From positions 1-64,000 of the forward strand of contig QHXX01000018.1 in the NCBI GenBank assembly GCA_003223135.1: 64,000 nt of DNA, in the 5' to 3' direction. This document shows, piece by piece, positions 8,455 through 18,237 of this stretch. Position 1 is the first letter of the stretch. The number at the start of each line of letters is the position of its first letter. A program made the translations under genes and the position numbers. The stretch comes from Acidobacteriota bacterium. Its GTDB lineage: Bacteria > Acidobacteriota > Polarisedimenticolia > Gp22-AA2. A model generated the notes under the pieces. That model was not told the DNA's origin, did not search any database, and was given only the letters and a program-made list of their open reading frames with translations.

Positions 8455-8889
8455 TCAGTGTCCGGGCGAGCGTGGCTCTCTTCTTCCCCGGCGGGATCTC
8501 GGGACGCTCCTGGGCGCGACGGCCAGGTAGTCCCGGTAGGCCAGCACGACTAGAGACGGCAGGCGGACATCCAGGGTGCGGACCGGGAGACAGTAATTCG
8601 CCCCGCTCCGGCGTGCCGCCCGGACATAGGCCTTGGTGTGGCGCACGGTGAGAACGATGAATTGGGTTCGCGGGCGAATCGTCTTGATGCTCCGGACTGT
8701 TTCCAGGCAGCCGGGTCCCCGGAGAGTCGACCCAATCAGCGCCACGGCAGGCCGCCTCTTCCCGGCCAGGCGGATGGCGCCCGTGCCGGTGGACGTCTGG
8801 CCGACCACCCGGATGTCCGGTAGGCGCCGGAGGAGATGCCTCAGCCGCTCTCTCGCGCCAGGATCTCTGTAGGCCAGCAGAATGTTCAT
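8455..8889 (-). CDS. Receiver-like (pseudo-receiver) domain protein
   Basis: This 144-residue protein starts MNILLAYRD. About 115 residues follow a response-regulator receiver fold (IRVVGQTSTGTGAIRL, VALIGSTLRGPG, FIVLTVRHTKAYVRAARRSGAN). Asp9 keeps part of the acidic pocket, but the phosphoacceptor position at the end of strand 3 is Gly (ALIG instead of the usual LxD), and the conserved Lys near strand 5 is replaced (LPV). Phosphorylation is therefore unlikely. The C-terminal 25 residues are Arg/Ser/Pro-rich and no DNA-binding output domain is seen. An alternative upstream start at 8943 would add 18 residues. No partner kinase is nearby. Confidence 0.62.
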   Translation of the reverse strand: MNILLAYRDPGARERLRHLLRRLPDIRVVGQTSTGTGAIRLAGKRRPAVALIGSTLRGPGCLETVRSIKTIRPRTQFIVLTVRHTKAYVRAARRSGANYCLPVRTLDVRLPSLVVLAYRDYLAVAPRSVPRSRRGRREPRSPGH

Positions 8890-9256
8890 GCTGACGGATC
8901 CACTCTTGCACTCAGGGGAATCTCGCGCTGAGGCTTCCGTCACCGGGCCGTTGCCGGCCGGAGCGAGGACCGCCGGGGACGACGGATCAGCGCTTCAAAT
9001 CAAGATGCTTCGCGGGGCCCGCAATGGATGGAGGCCTTTCGCGCGGTCCCGGCCCAAAGACTGTATCACGTCTGCCCGCCCCTTTGGGATCCTGCGGTGG
9101 GTCGGTGCACAGGCAGGCGGTCGCGTCGGCCGAGAGACGTTTTTCGGTCCCGAGGGCGTGAGTCTCTGATGCGCTCGGGAAAGGATGTCGGTGCTTGCCG
9201 CGCCCCTTCAGGAAACCGGCTTTGCCAGCCGGAGGCCGAACCCCTGAGGGCGTGCC
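8890..9256. other. Intergenic region, no gene found
   Basis: The stretch lies between the pseudo-receiver gene and the hxlR-like gene, both on the minus strand. No ORF with family resemblance was seen on either strand. It holds a weak hairpin at 9213-9232 and otherwise nothing recognised. Confidence 0.4.
9213..9232 (-). terminator. Weak terminator-like hairpin after the HxlR gene
   Basis: On the minus strand CCGGCT and AGCCGG (9232-9227 and 9221-9216) form a 6-bp stem with a 5-base loop, followed by only three T residues. Position just downstream of the HxlR gene is right, but the T-tract is poor. Confidence 0.3.
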
Positions 9257-9598
9257 TCACACCGCCATTCCGGACCTCTCCCCCATGGCGGTCATCTGCT
9301 TCGCGCCCCACTTGCACATGGCGTCGACGACCGGCTTGAGGCTCTGGCCCATCGGCATGAGGGAGTACTCGACGCGCGGCGGGACCTCGGCGTAGACGCG
9401 GCGGTTCACGATACCGTCCTTCTCCATCTCGCGCAGCTGCTGGGTGAGCATTTTCTGCGTGATGCCGTCCATGGCGCGGTACAGCTCGGAGAAGCGCCGG
9501 GTGCCCTGAAACAGCTGCCACAGGATCAGCGTCTTCCACCGGCCGCCGACAACACTCAGGGTGATCTCGGCCGGGCATTTCGTCGGGCGCGTCTTCAT
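9257..9598 (-). CDS. HxlR/MarR-type winged-helix transcriptional regulator
   Basis: This 113-residue protein has the full HxlR pattern: an N-terminal Cys (KCPAEITLSVVGGRW, Cys8), GGRWKTLILWQL, RRFSELYRAMDGITQKML, LTQQLREMEKDGIV and a wing RVYAEVPPRVEYSL. The single Cys near the N-terminus is often redox- or electrophile-sensing in this family (YodB, HypR). It is transcribed away from the HtrA-like gene. The spacer holds two similar half-sites, TTGGTTA and TTGGTGA (about 9610-9626), right before its start, a possible autoregulatory operator (inference). Confidence 0.85.
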   Translation of the reverse strand: MKTRPTKCPAEITLSVVGGRWKTLILWQLFQGTRRFSELYRAMDGITQKMLTQQLREMEKDGIVNRRVYAEVPPRVEYSLMPMGQSLKPVVDAMCKWGAKQMTAMGERSGMAV

Positions 9599-9726
9599 CC
9601 GTCCCCCCTTTGGTTACCATTTGGTGAGTAGAGCACTCCGGCGTGCGTACTTCCCGCCGGCCTCTTTACGTGCTATATCGTAACCTGTCACGACATTCTG
9701 CGGAAGGGCGAAGGAGACCGGAAGGA

Positions 9727-10875
9727 ATGCGTCGCAAGATTTCGATGGTATCGGACGAATCGGCCGCGACGGCGCCGCGCGGCGGCACGAAGGACGCCGC
9801 CACCCGGCCGGTGGACGATCTGGCTGCAGAGGCGGCCGACGGCACGTCCTCTCGGCCTTCTCCGCCGTCGTCCCGCCCGGACGACGACGCTCTGCTCGAC
9901 GATTACTCGCGGACGGTCGTCCGGGCGGTCGAGATGGTCAGCCCTTCGGTCGTGAACATCGACGTCTACAAGAGGGTGCGGCCCCGTCGCGCGGCGGCCG
10001 AAGGGACGCCGGCGCGCGGTGCTACCGGGGACGAGCGGGAGGTGCGGGCCGGCACCGGGTCGGGGTTCATCTTCACGCCCGACGGGTTCATCCTGACGAA
10101 CAGCCACGTGGTAAGCGGCGCCGCCCGCGCGGACGTCACGCTCAACGACGGGCGGCGTCTGGCCGCCCAGGTCGTGGGGCTCGACCCGAACACCGACCTG
10201 GCGGTCGTCCGCATTATTGGTGCGGGATTTCAGGCGGCCCGGCTCGGCGAGTCGCGCTCCGTCCGTCCGGGGCAGGTGGTGATCGCCATCGGCAACCCGT
10301 ACGGCTTCCAGTGCACCGTGACCACGGGTGTCGTGAGCGCCCTCGGGCGGTCGCTGCGCGCCGGCTCCGGCCGGCTCATCGACAACGTCATCCAGACCGA
10401 CGCGGCGCTGAACCCGGGCAGCTCCGGCGGGCCGCTCGTCAACTCGGCGGGGGAAGTCATCGGCGTCAACACCGCGGTCATCCTGCCGGCCCAGGGGATC
10501 TGCTTCGCCATCGCCATCGACACGGTAAAGTTCGTCGCCGGCCGGCTGATCAAGGACGGAACGATCAAGAGCGCCTTCATCGGCGTGGCTGGGCAGAACG
10601 TGCCGCTGCACCGGCGCCTGGTGCGCTACCACGGCCTGCCGAACGACAGCGCCATCCTGGTCGCCGCAGTGGAGGACAAGGGTCCCGCGCAGCGCGCCGG
10701 TCTCCTTGAAGGGGACCTGATTGTCGCCTACGACGGGCAGCCGGTCGGAGGCATCGACGATCTGCACCGGATCCTGACCGACGCGCGCGTCGGCGCGCGG
10801 TCCACGCTCACCGTCCTGCGGGGCGCCGCGAAGCTCGATCTTGCGATCATTCCAGGGGAGGCGCCGCGGCCTTAG
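9727..10875 (+). CDS. HtrA/DegP-like trypsin-family serine protease with PDZ domain
   Basis: This 382-residue protein has its ATG 9 bases after AAGGAG. A low-complexity N-terminus (about 1-60) precedes a trypsin-like domain with catalytic His127 (TNSHVV), Asp157 (NTDLAVV) and Ser233 (NPGSSGGPL), followed by one PDZ domain (about 285-380, with GLLEGDLIVAYDGQPVGG). Unlike typical DegP/DegQ there is no clear signal peptide or transmembrane helix from this start. It may therefore work in the cytoplasm, or an export signal upstream was missed. The HxlR gene is divergent. A ferredoxin-MBL gene follows 47 bases downstream. Confidence 0.85.
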   Translation: MRRKISMVSDESAATAPRGGTKDAATRPVDDLAAEAADGTSSRPSPPSSRPDDDALLDDYSRTVVRAVEMVSPSVVNIDVYKRVRPRRAAAEGTPARGATGDEREVRAGTGSGFIFTPDGFILTNSHVVSGAARADVTLNDGRRLAAQVVGLDPNTDLAVVRIIGAGFQAARLGESRSVRPGQVVIAIGNPYGFQCTVTTGVVSALGRSLRAGSGRLIDNVIQTDAALNPGSSGGPLVNSAGEVIGVNTAVILPAQGICFAIAIDTVKFVAGRLIKDGTIKSAFIGVAGQNVPLHRRLVRYHGLPNDSAILVAAVEDKGPAQRAGLLEGDLIVAYDGQPVGGIDDLHRILTDARVGARSTLTVLRGAAKLDLAIIPGEAPRP

Positions 10876-10922
10876 AGACGTCGGCGGCGCGCCTCGCGCC
10901 TTACGGATGGCGAGGTCCCAGG

Positions 10923-11792
10923 ATGGCGAGACTCTCGGAGAGACTGCCGGACAACGCGGAGGGCGACTTCTACGTCGATCGTTCCTGCATCGACTGCGAC
11001 ACCTGCACGCGCATCGCCCCCGGCGTCTTCGCCACCGCGGACGATCACTCCTTCGTCGCCCGCCAGCCCGCGGGCGGGCCCGAGCGGCTGCGCGCCATGA
11101 TGGCGCTGGTCTCCTGCCCGACCGCTTCGATCGGCACCGTGTCGCGGGTCGACGCGGGACCGGCCGTCGCCGCGTTTCCCGAGCCGATCGCCGACGAGGT
11201 CTTCTTCCTGGGCTTCACCTCGGAGGACTCGTTCGGTGCCTGGAGCTACTTCGTCCGCCGGCCCGGAGGGAACGTGATCATCGATTCCCCGCGCGCCATA
11301 GCGCCGCTCATGAAGCGCATCGAGGCGATGGGCGGCGCGCGTTTCATGTTCCTGACGCACCGCGACGATGTCGCGGACCACGAGATCTTCCACCGCCGCC
11401 TCGGCTGCGAGCGGATCCTGCACGCCGACGACGTCGTGGCCGGAACGCGCGGCGTCGAGCGCCGCCTGGAGGGAGGCGACCCGGTGCGGCTGGCCGACGA
11501 CCTGCTGGCGATCCCGGCTCCCGGCCACACACGCGGTCACAGCGTCCTCCTCTTTCGCGACCGGTTCCTGTTCACCGGCGACCACCTGGCCTGGTCGCCG
11601 GAGCGCCGGCGCCTCTACGCCTTCCGCGATGCATGTTGGTACTCCTGGACCGAGCAGACGCGTTCGATGGCGCGTCTCCTCGACTACTCCTTCGAGTGGA
11701 TCCTCCCGGGCCACGGCTGGCGCTGGCACGCCCCGTCGGCCGCGGTGATGCGCAAGGAGCTCGAGCGCTGCATCGACTGGATGCGCGCCTAG
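10923..11792 (+). CDS. 4Fe-4S ferredoxin fused to a metallo-beta-lactamase-fold protein
   Basis: In this 289-residue protein, residues 1-75 are a ferredoxin-like domain with CIDCDTC and a later SCPTASIG, giving four cysteines for one [4Fe-4S] cluster. Residues about 90-285 are an MBL fold with THRDDVADH in the position of HxHxDH (first His replaced by an Arg-bearing loop), PGHTRGHSVLLF, FTGDHLAW and LPGHGWRWH. The metal-site residues mostly remain, so hydrolase or oxidoreductase activity is possible. The fusion suggests an electron-transfer step; the substrate is unknown. It lies between the protease and MerT-like genes on the same strand. Confidence 0.82.
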   Translation: MARLSERLPDNAEGDFYVDRSCIDCDTCTRIAPGVFATADDHSFVARQPAGGPERLRAMMALVSCPTASIGTVSRVDAGPAVAAFPEPIADEVFFLGFTSEDSFGAWSYFVRRPGGNVIIDSPRAIAPLMKRIEAMGGARFMFLTHRDDVADHEIFHRRLGCERILHADDVVAGTRGVERRLEGGDPVRLADDLLAIPAPGHTRGHSVLLFRDRFLFTGDHLAWSPERRRLYAFRDACWYSWTEQTRSMARLLDYSFEWILPGHGWRWHAPSAAVMRKELERCIDWMRA

Positions 11793-11827
11793 ATTCTTGG
11801 CAAGGCGGGATCCTGTATCCTGTCCGC

Positions 11828-12460
11828 ATGAGCGGACCCAAGGCGGGCCTGAGTGCCGTGGGAGCGGTGGTCGCGGCCCTCCTGGCTGCGGCCTGCTGCA
11901 TCGGCCCGGCCGTCCTGGCGATCGCCGGTCTCGGGGGCGCGGCGTCCGCCTTCATCCTGGCCCCTTACCGGTCGTACCTCCTGGGACTCTCCTTCGTCCT
12001 TCTGGGGCTCGGGTTCTACTTCGCGTATCGCAAGCAAGGCACCGCCTGCCGCGCGGACGGGCCGCGCCTGACCACGTCGTCCGGGCGAGTTGGGAAGATG
12101 CTCCTCTGGCTCGCGACCCTGGTCGTCGTCCTCGTGTCCGTTTCGTCCCCCATTTCCGGATTGCGCACCCTGCCGCTCGGGAGCCGGCGCGCCGGGGCGA
12201 CCGCCGGCGGGGCGTCCCGGAGTGCGAGCGCCGCTCTGACCACGACCGTGACGATCAAGGGAATGACCTGCGGCGGCTGCGTGGTGAAGGTCCAGGAGCG
12301 GCTCGACCGGGTCCCGGGTGTCGTGGGATTCACGGTGAGTCTTTCGGGTGGAGAGGCCCGTGTTTTGTACGACCCCGCCGAGATCACGCCCGAAGCGATC
12401 GCGGCGGCGGTCTCCGAGACCGGGTTCGCCGCGACCGTCAGGGACCGACCCGCGCCGTAG
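11828..12460 (+). CDS. merTP: MerT-MerP fusion: mercuric ion transport protein with C-terminal heavy-metal-associated domain
   Basis: This 210-residue protein has three hydrophobic segments (about 8-32, 40-60, 90-112). The first carries the paired cysteines AACCIGPAV used by MerT to take Hg(II) across the membrane. The C-terminal part (about 135-205) is an HMA domain with the metal motif GMTCGGCV, like MerP. Fusions of this type (MerTP) are known. No merR, merA or merB is near, so either detoxification genes are elsewhere or the protein moves another soft metal. ATG at 11828 follows the MBL gene by 35 bases. Confidence 0.8.
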   Translation: MSGPKAGLSAVGAVVAALLAAACCIGPAVLAIAGLGGAASAFILAPYRSYLLGLSFVLLGLGFYFAYRKQGTACRADGPRLTTSSGRVGKMLLWLATLVVVLVSVSSPISGLRTLPLGSRRAGATAGGASRSASAALTTTVTIKGMTCGGCVVKVQERLDRVPGVVGFTVSLSGGEARVLYDPAEITPEAIAAAVSETGFAATVRDRPAP

Positions 12461-12490
12461 CCGTCCCCGGCCCATCCATTCCCGGCGCTA

Positions 12491-15205
12491 CTAGACCGCG
12501 GCCGCCTCGAGCTGCTCGGCGGATTCCGCCTCTCCCGATCGCAGCGAGGGTGCGAGCGCGTGTCGGCGCGCCACGAGCATGTAGATCGACGGGACGACGA
12601 ACAGGGTGAAGCCTGTGCCGATGATCATGCCGGTGACGAGCATGATGCCGATGCTGTTGCGCGCCCCGGCGCCGGGACCTGTGGCGAACACCAGGGTCAG
12701 GTGGCCGACGACGGTGGCCGCGGTCGTCATCAGGACCGGGCGCAGGCGCGTGCCGGCCGCCTCGGTGATGGCGTTCAGGGGGAGCTTCCCCTGCTCCTGC
12801 AGCTTGTTGGCGAACTCGACAATCAGGATGCCGTTCTTCGAGACGAGTCCGACCAGGGTGATGAGGCCGACCTGGCTGTAGATGTTCAGCGTCGTCAGGC
12901 CGAGGAACGAGAAGAGCAGCCTTCTCGAGGAAACGGAGCGCCTGATCGAGCGACACGTTAGGCGGTATGGCGCCCTGGATGCGCACAGCATTGAGCTGCT
13001 GGAACCGCTTGAGCTCACGGGGCTCGGTGCTCGTCCGGAGCGTCGCGAAGGTCGACAGCGGGACCGGCCGGCCCTCGGGACCCGTGACGTAGATGTCCTT
13101 GAGCTGATCGGCCGTGAGACGTTCCGAGCGCTTCACCTGAGGGATGACCTTGTAGCTGCGCCCCTGGATGCTGAAGCGATTGACATAGTTGCCGCCGAGG
13201 AGCGTGGACAGGTCCGCCCCGGCCTGGCTCATGTCGACACCCAGCGAACGCACCTTGTCGCGGTCGAAGACGACCTCCGTCTGCGGCTGATCGAACTTGA
13301 CGTCGGTGTCCGCGTACATGAAGAGGCCGCTCGCGTACGCCTTCCCGACCAGCTGGCCGGCCAGCTCGGCGATCTGCGCCGGCTCGCCCGTGGAGCCGAT
13401 GACGAACTCGACCGGAAAGCCCTCGCTGCCCGGCAGCGGCGGAGGCGACAGGGGAATCATGCGCACTCCCGGAAGCTTCGAGAGCGCCGCGGCGGCCTCC
13501 ATCTTAAGCTGCTCGGCGGTCTTTTTCCTCTGGCTCCAGGGCTTGAGAACCATGCCACCGAATCCACCGCCGGGCGATGTGATCTGAAACGTGATGTCGC
13601 TCTCCGGGAACGACCCGAACACTTCGCTCACCTTGGTCGCGAAAAGCATCGTCTGTTCGAGCGTGGCGTTGGGGGCGGACTGGATGATGGCGAACACGAA
13701 TCCCTGGTCCTCGGTGGGCGCCAGCTCATGATTGGAGAAGATATAGAATGGGGCCATCAGCGCCACGACGATCACCCACAGGACCAGGACCACCGAGCGG
13801 AATGCCAGGGTCCGCGACAAGGCCCGCGTGTAGAGGCTGCGTAAGGATCCTGGATGGCCACCGGCGTGTAGACCGTCGCGAGCGTGATGGTCATGGCGAT
13901 GATCGGACCGACGAGCTCGCGGGCGGCGGCCAGAGCGGCCTCGATCGGCCGCTGGCCCAGGCTCAGGTGTCGTTCGACGTTCTCGACCATGACGATCGCG
14001 TCGTCGACCACCAGGCCGACCGACAGCACGATAGCGAGAAGCGTGAGCAGGTTGAGGGAGAAGCCGGCCACGAGCATGAGGAAGACGGCGCCGACGAGGG
14101 AGATTGGGATGGCGACCACCGGAATCATCACGGCGCGCACCGATCCGAGGAAGAGATAGATGACTACGATGACGATGAGCAGGGTCTCGCCCAGGGTCTT
14201 GAGCACCTCCTCGATGGCGTTCTCGATGTAGACCGTGGAATCGTAGGCGACCGCGGCCCTGATCCCCGCGGGCATCTGCGCCTGGATGTCGGGCAGCGCC
14301 TCGCGCACACGCCTTACGATCTCGAGTGAATTCGCGGTCGGGAGGACCCAGAGCCCCATGAAGGTGGCCGTCTGGCCGCTGAAGCGCACGTCCGTGTCGT
14401 AGTTCTCCGCCCCGAGCACCACGTCGGCGATCTCGCCGAGCCTCACGATGACCCCGTTCTCCTCCTTGACCACGATCTGACGGAACTCCTCGGCGGATTT
14501 CAAGTCTGTATTGGCGATCAGGTTGACCGACACCATGGAGCCCTTGGTCCGGCCGAGGGCGGACAGGTAGTTGTTGCGCGCCAGGACGTCGCGAACATCG
14601 GAGGCGGAGATCCGGAGCGCGGCCATCTTCTCGGGCTTGAGCCAGACCCGCATGGCGAAGGTGCGGTCGCCGAGGATGTCGGCTCGCTGCACGCCGCTGA
14701 TGGCGCTGAGCTTCGGCTGCACGACCCGCGTGAGGTAGTCGGTGATCTGGTTCTGATCGAGGACGTCGGACGCGAAGCCGATGTACATGGCGGCGAACTG
14801 GGCGTCCGCAGTTTGAAGATCAATGATCGGGGCCTCGGCCTCGGGGGGCAGCGTGTTGCGGACCTGCGCGACCTTGGACTGGATCTGCGTCAGGGCGGCG
14901 TTCGTGTCGTAGTTCAACTTCAAATGTACGGTGATTGTGCTGACGCCCTGGGCGCTTGTGGATTCAAGAAAGTCGATGCCGTCGGCGCTCGCGATTACCC
15001 GCTCGAGAGGTGTTGTGATGAACCCGCGCACGAGATTGGCGCTGGCGCCCACGTAGGCGGTCGTGACGTTGATCACCGCGATGTCGCTGCGCGGATACTG
15101 CCGCACGGCGAGCGTGCGGATCGATTGCAGGCCCGCGATCAGGATGACCAGGTTGACCACGACCGCGAGGACGGGCCGCTTGATGAAGAGATCCGTAAGC
15201 TTCAT
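12491..15205 (-). pseudogene. RND efflux permease (HAE1/AcrB type) broken by two internal losses
   Basis: Three frames together give one AcrB-type permease. The first (15205 to about 13850) runs MKLTDLFIKRPVLAVVV through TM4 and the NPL-type segment to VYTPVAIQ. The second (about 13840 to 12921) resumes at SLYTRALSRTLAFR and runs to LDQALRFLEK. The third (about 12920 to 12491) resumes at LLFSFLGLTTLNIYSQVG and ends after VPSIYMLVARRHAL. About 60 and 68 residues of conserved sequence are missing at the two joins (estimated from memory of the family). The ATG shares its A with the stop of the adaptor gene (TGATG), so the two form an operon. As read, no functional pump is made. Closed assembly gaps are as likely as real decay. 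Confidence 0.82.
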
Positions 15206-16329
15206 CAGTTGTCCTCGGGCGAGGGATGCGGATTGTTGCCCGGCTGGGTATCGTTGTTCACAGCGACGGCCGCGCCGTTGCGCAGCTTGAAAACACCCGA
15301 GGTCACGACCTCGGCGCCGGGTGCTATCCCGGACAGGACCGCGACCTGATCCCCGCGCGCGCCGCCGATCTTGACGAACTGCTGGCGCACGCCGCGGTAA
15401 CTCCCGCCGTCCGGTCCCTTCACGTCTTCGACGATGAAGACCGAGTCGCCGTACGGCGCGTAGCTGATCGCCGAGGCGGGAAGGGCGACCACGGAGTCCT
15501 TGGCCTCGAGCAGGGCGCGCGCCGTGACGAACATGCCGGGCCTCAATCTACCTTTGGGATTATCGAACGTGGCCTGGATCCGGACGTTGCGAGTGGATTC
15601 GTCGACCACCGAGTCGATCGCCGTGATCCGTCCCGTGAGCTCGATCGACGGGGGCCCCTCGGCCGTCACGCTCACAGTACCGCCCACCCGCACCCGCACC
15701 AGCTCCTGCTGGGGGACGTCGAAGTTCACGTAGATCGGATCGTGCGACTGGAGCTGCACGATCGGATCGCCGCTTTTCAGGTATTGCCCGAGGTTGACCT
15801 GGCGGATCCCGAGAATCCCCGAGAACGGTGCTCTGATCGTCTTGCGCTCGATGGTGGCGCGAACCTCGCCGACCACTCCCTCCGCCTGTTTCTGTTCCGC
15901 CACGGCGGTGTCGAACTCGGTCTGGGAGTTGATCCCCTGCTCCCTCAGGCCGCGGATCCGGTCGAGGTTCATGTGCGTCAACTCGAGCTTCGCCTCCGCG
16001 GCCGCCAGCTGCGCCTGCTCCTGGCGTGTGTCGAGCTGCACGAGCAGCGCGCCGGCCTCGACGCGATCCCCCGAGCCGAAGGCGACCTTCTGCACGACGC
16101 CCGGCAGATCGGCGCTGACCATGACGCCGTTCACGGCCGCCACATTGCCGATGGCGCCGAGGGTCCCCTGCCATTGCTCCTGCTTCACGATCACCGTGGT
16201 GACCGCCTCGGGCGGAGGGCGGTATCCCCCCTGCCCCATCGAAGCCTTGATGCCCCGGTACTTCACGAAGCCCACGATCCCGATGAACCCGGCCACCGCG
16301 AGCAACATGATGACCATCCGCTTCGCCAT
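15205..16329 (-). CDS. RND efflux membrane fusion protein (AcrA/HlyD family periplasmic adaptor)
   Basis: This 374-residue protein has an N-terminal membrane anchor (MVIMLLAVAGFIGIVGFV), then a biotinyl-lipoyl-like hairpin (VMVSADLPGVVQKVAFGSGD), an alpha-helical hairpin (about 100-165), GILGIRQVNLGQYLKSGD, and the beta-barrel domain with RLRPGMFVTARALL. It links the inner-membrane permease to an outer-membrane channel, which is not in the window. It sits directly upstream of the broken permease. Substrates are not predictable. Confidence 0.87.
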   Translation of the reverse strand: MAKRMVIMLLAVAGFIGIVGFVKYRGIKASMGQGGYRPPPEAVTTVIVKQEQWQGTLGAIGNVAAVNGVMVSADLPGVVQKVAFGSGDRVEAGALLVQLDTRQEQAQLAAAEAKLELTHMNLDRIRGLREQGINSQTEFDTAVAEQKQAEGVVGEVRATIERKTIRAPFSGILGIRQVNLGQYLKSGDPIVQLQSHDPIYVNFDVPQQELVRVRVGGTVSVTAEGPPSIELTGRITAIDSVVDESTRNVRIQATFDNPKGRLRPGMFVTARALLEAKDSVVALPASAISYAPYGDSVFIVEDVKGPDGGSYRGVRQQFVKIGGARGDQVAVLSGIAPGAEVVTSGVFKLRNGAAVAVNNDTQPGNNPHPSPEDN

Positions 16330-16474
16330 CGAAACAAGCCTCCATCCACTTCGACCGGGCGCCCCTCGATGGGCGACCCGGTCTTATCGTCAATCCGGCA
16401 AGGTGGTTGCGACCGACATTGTACTACCTCGCCACCTTCCCGGAGGCCGACACCCTACGGGGACGGAGACGATC

Positions 16475-16508
16475 CAATAAAAAGGGCGGGACTCACGTCC
16501 CGCCCGCT
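16475..16508 (-). terminator. Rho-independent terminator after rpoD
   Basis: Reading the minus strand, GGGCGGGA and TCCCGCCC form a perfect 8-bp stem with a loop of about 6 bases, directly followed by TTTTTATT. It lies 24 bases past the rpoD stop and closes the rpsU-dnaG-rpoD operon. Confidence 0.9.
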
Positions 16509-16531
16509 GAATCCAGCCTCGACGGCCGCCC

Positions 16532-18220
<1,689 letters not shown>

Positions 18221-18237
18221 GGTCGTTCTCCTTCTAT

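Noticed and set aside
13829-13875. Direct repeat GCGTGTAGA at the first RND permease join as a deletion hotspot
   Set aside because: Both copies encode conserved Tyr-Thr pairs (LYTR and VYTP) of the permease, so the likeness has a coding explanation.
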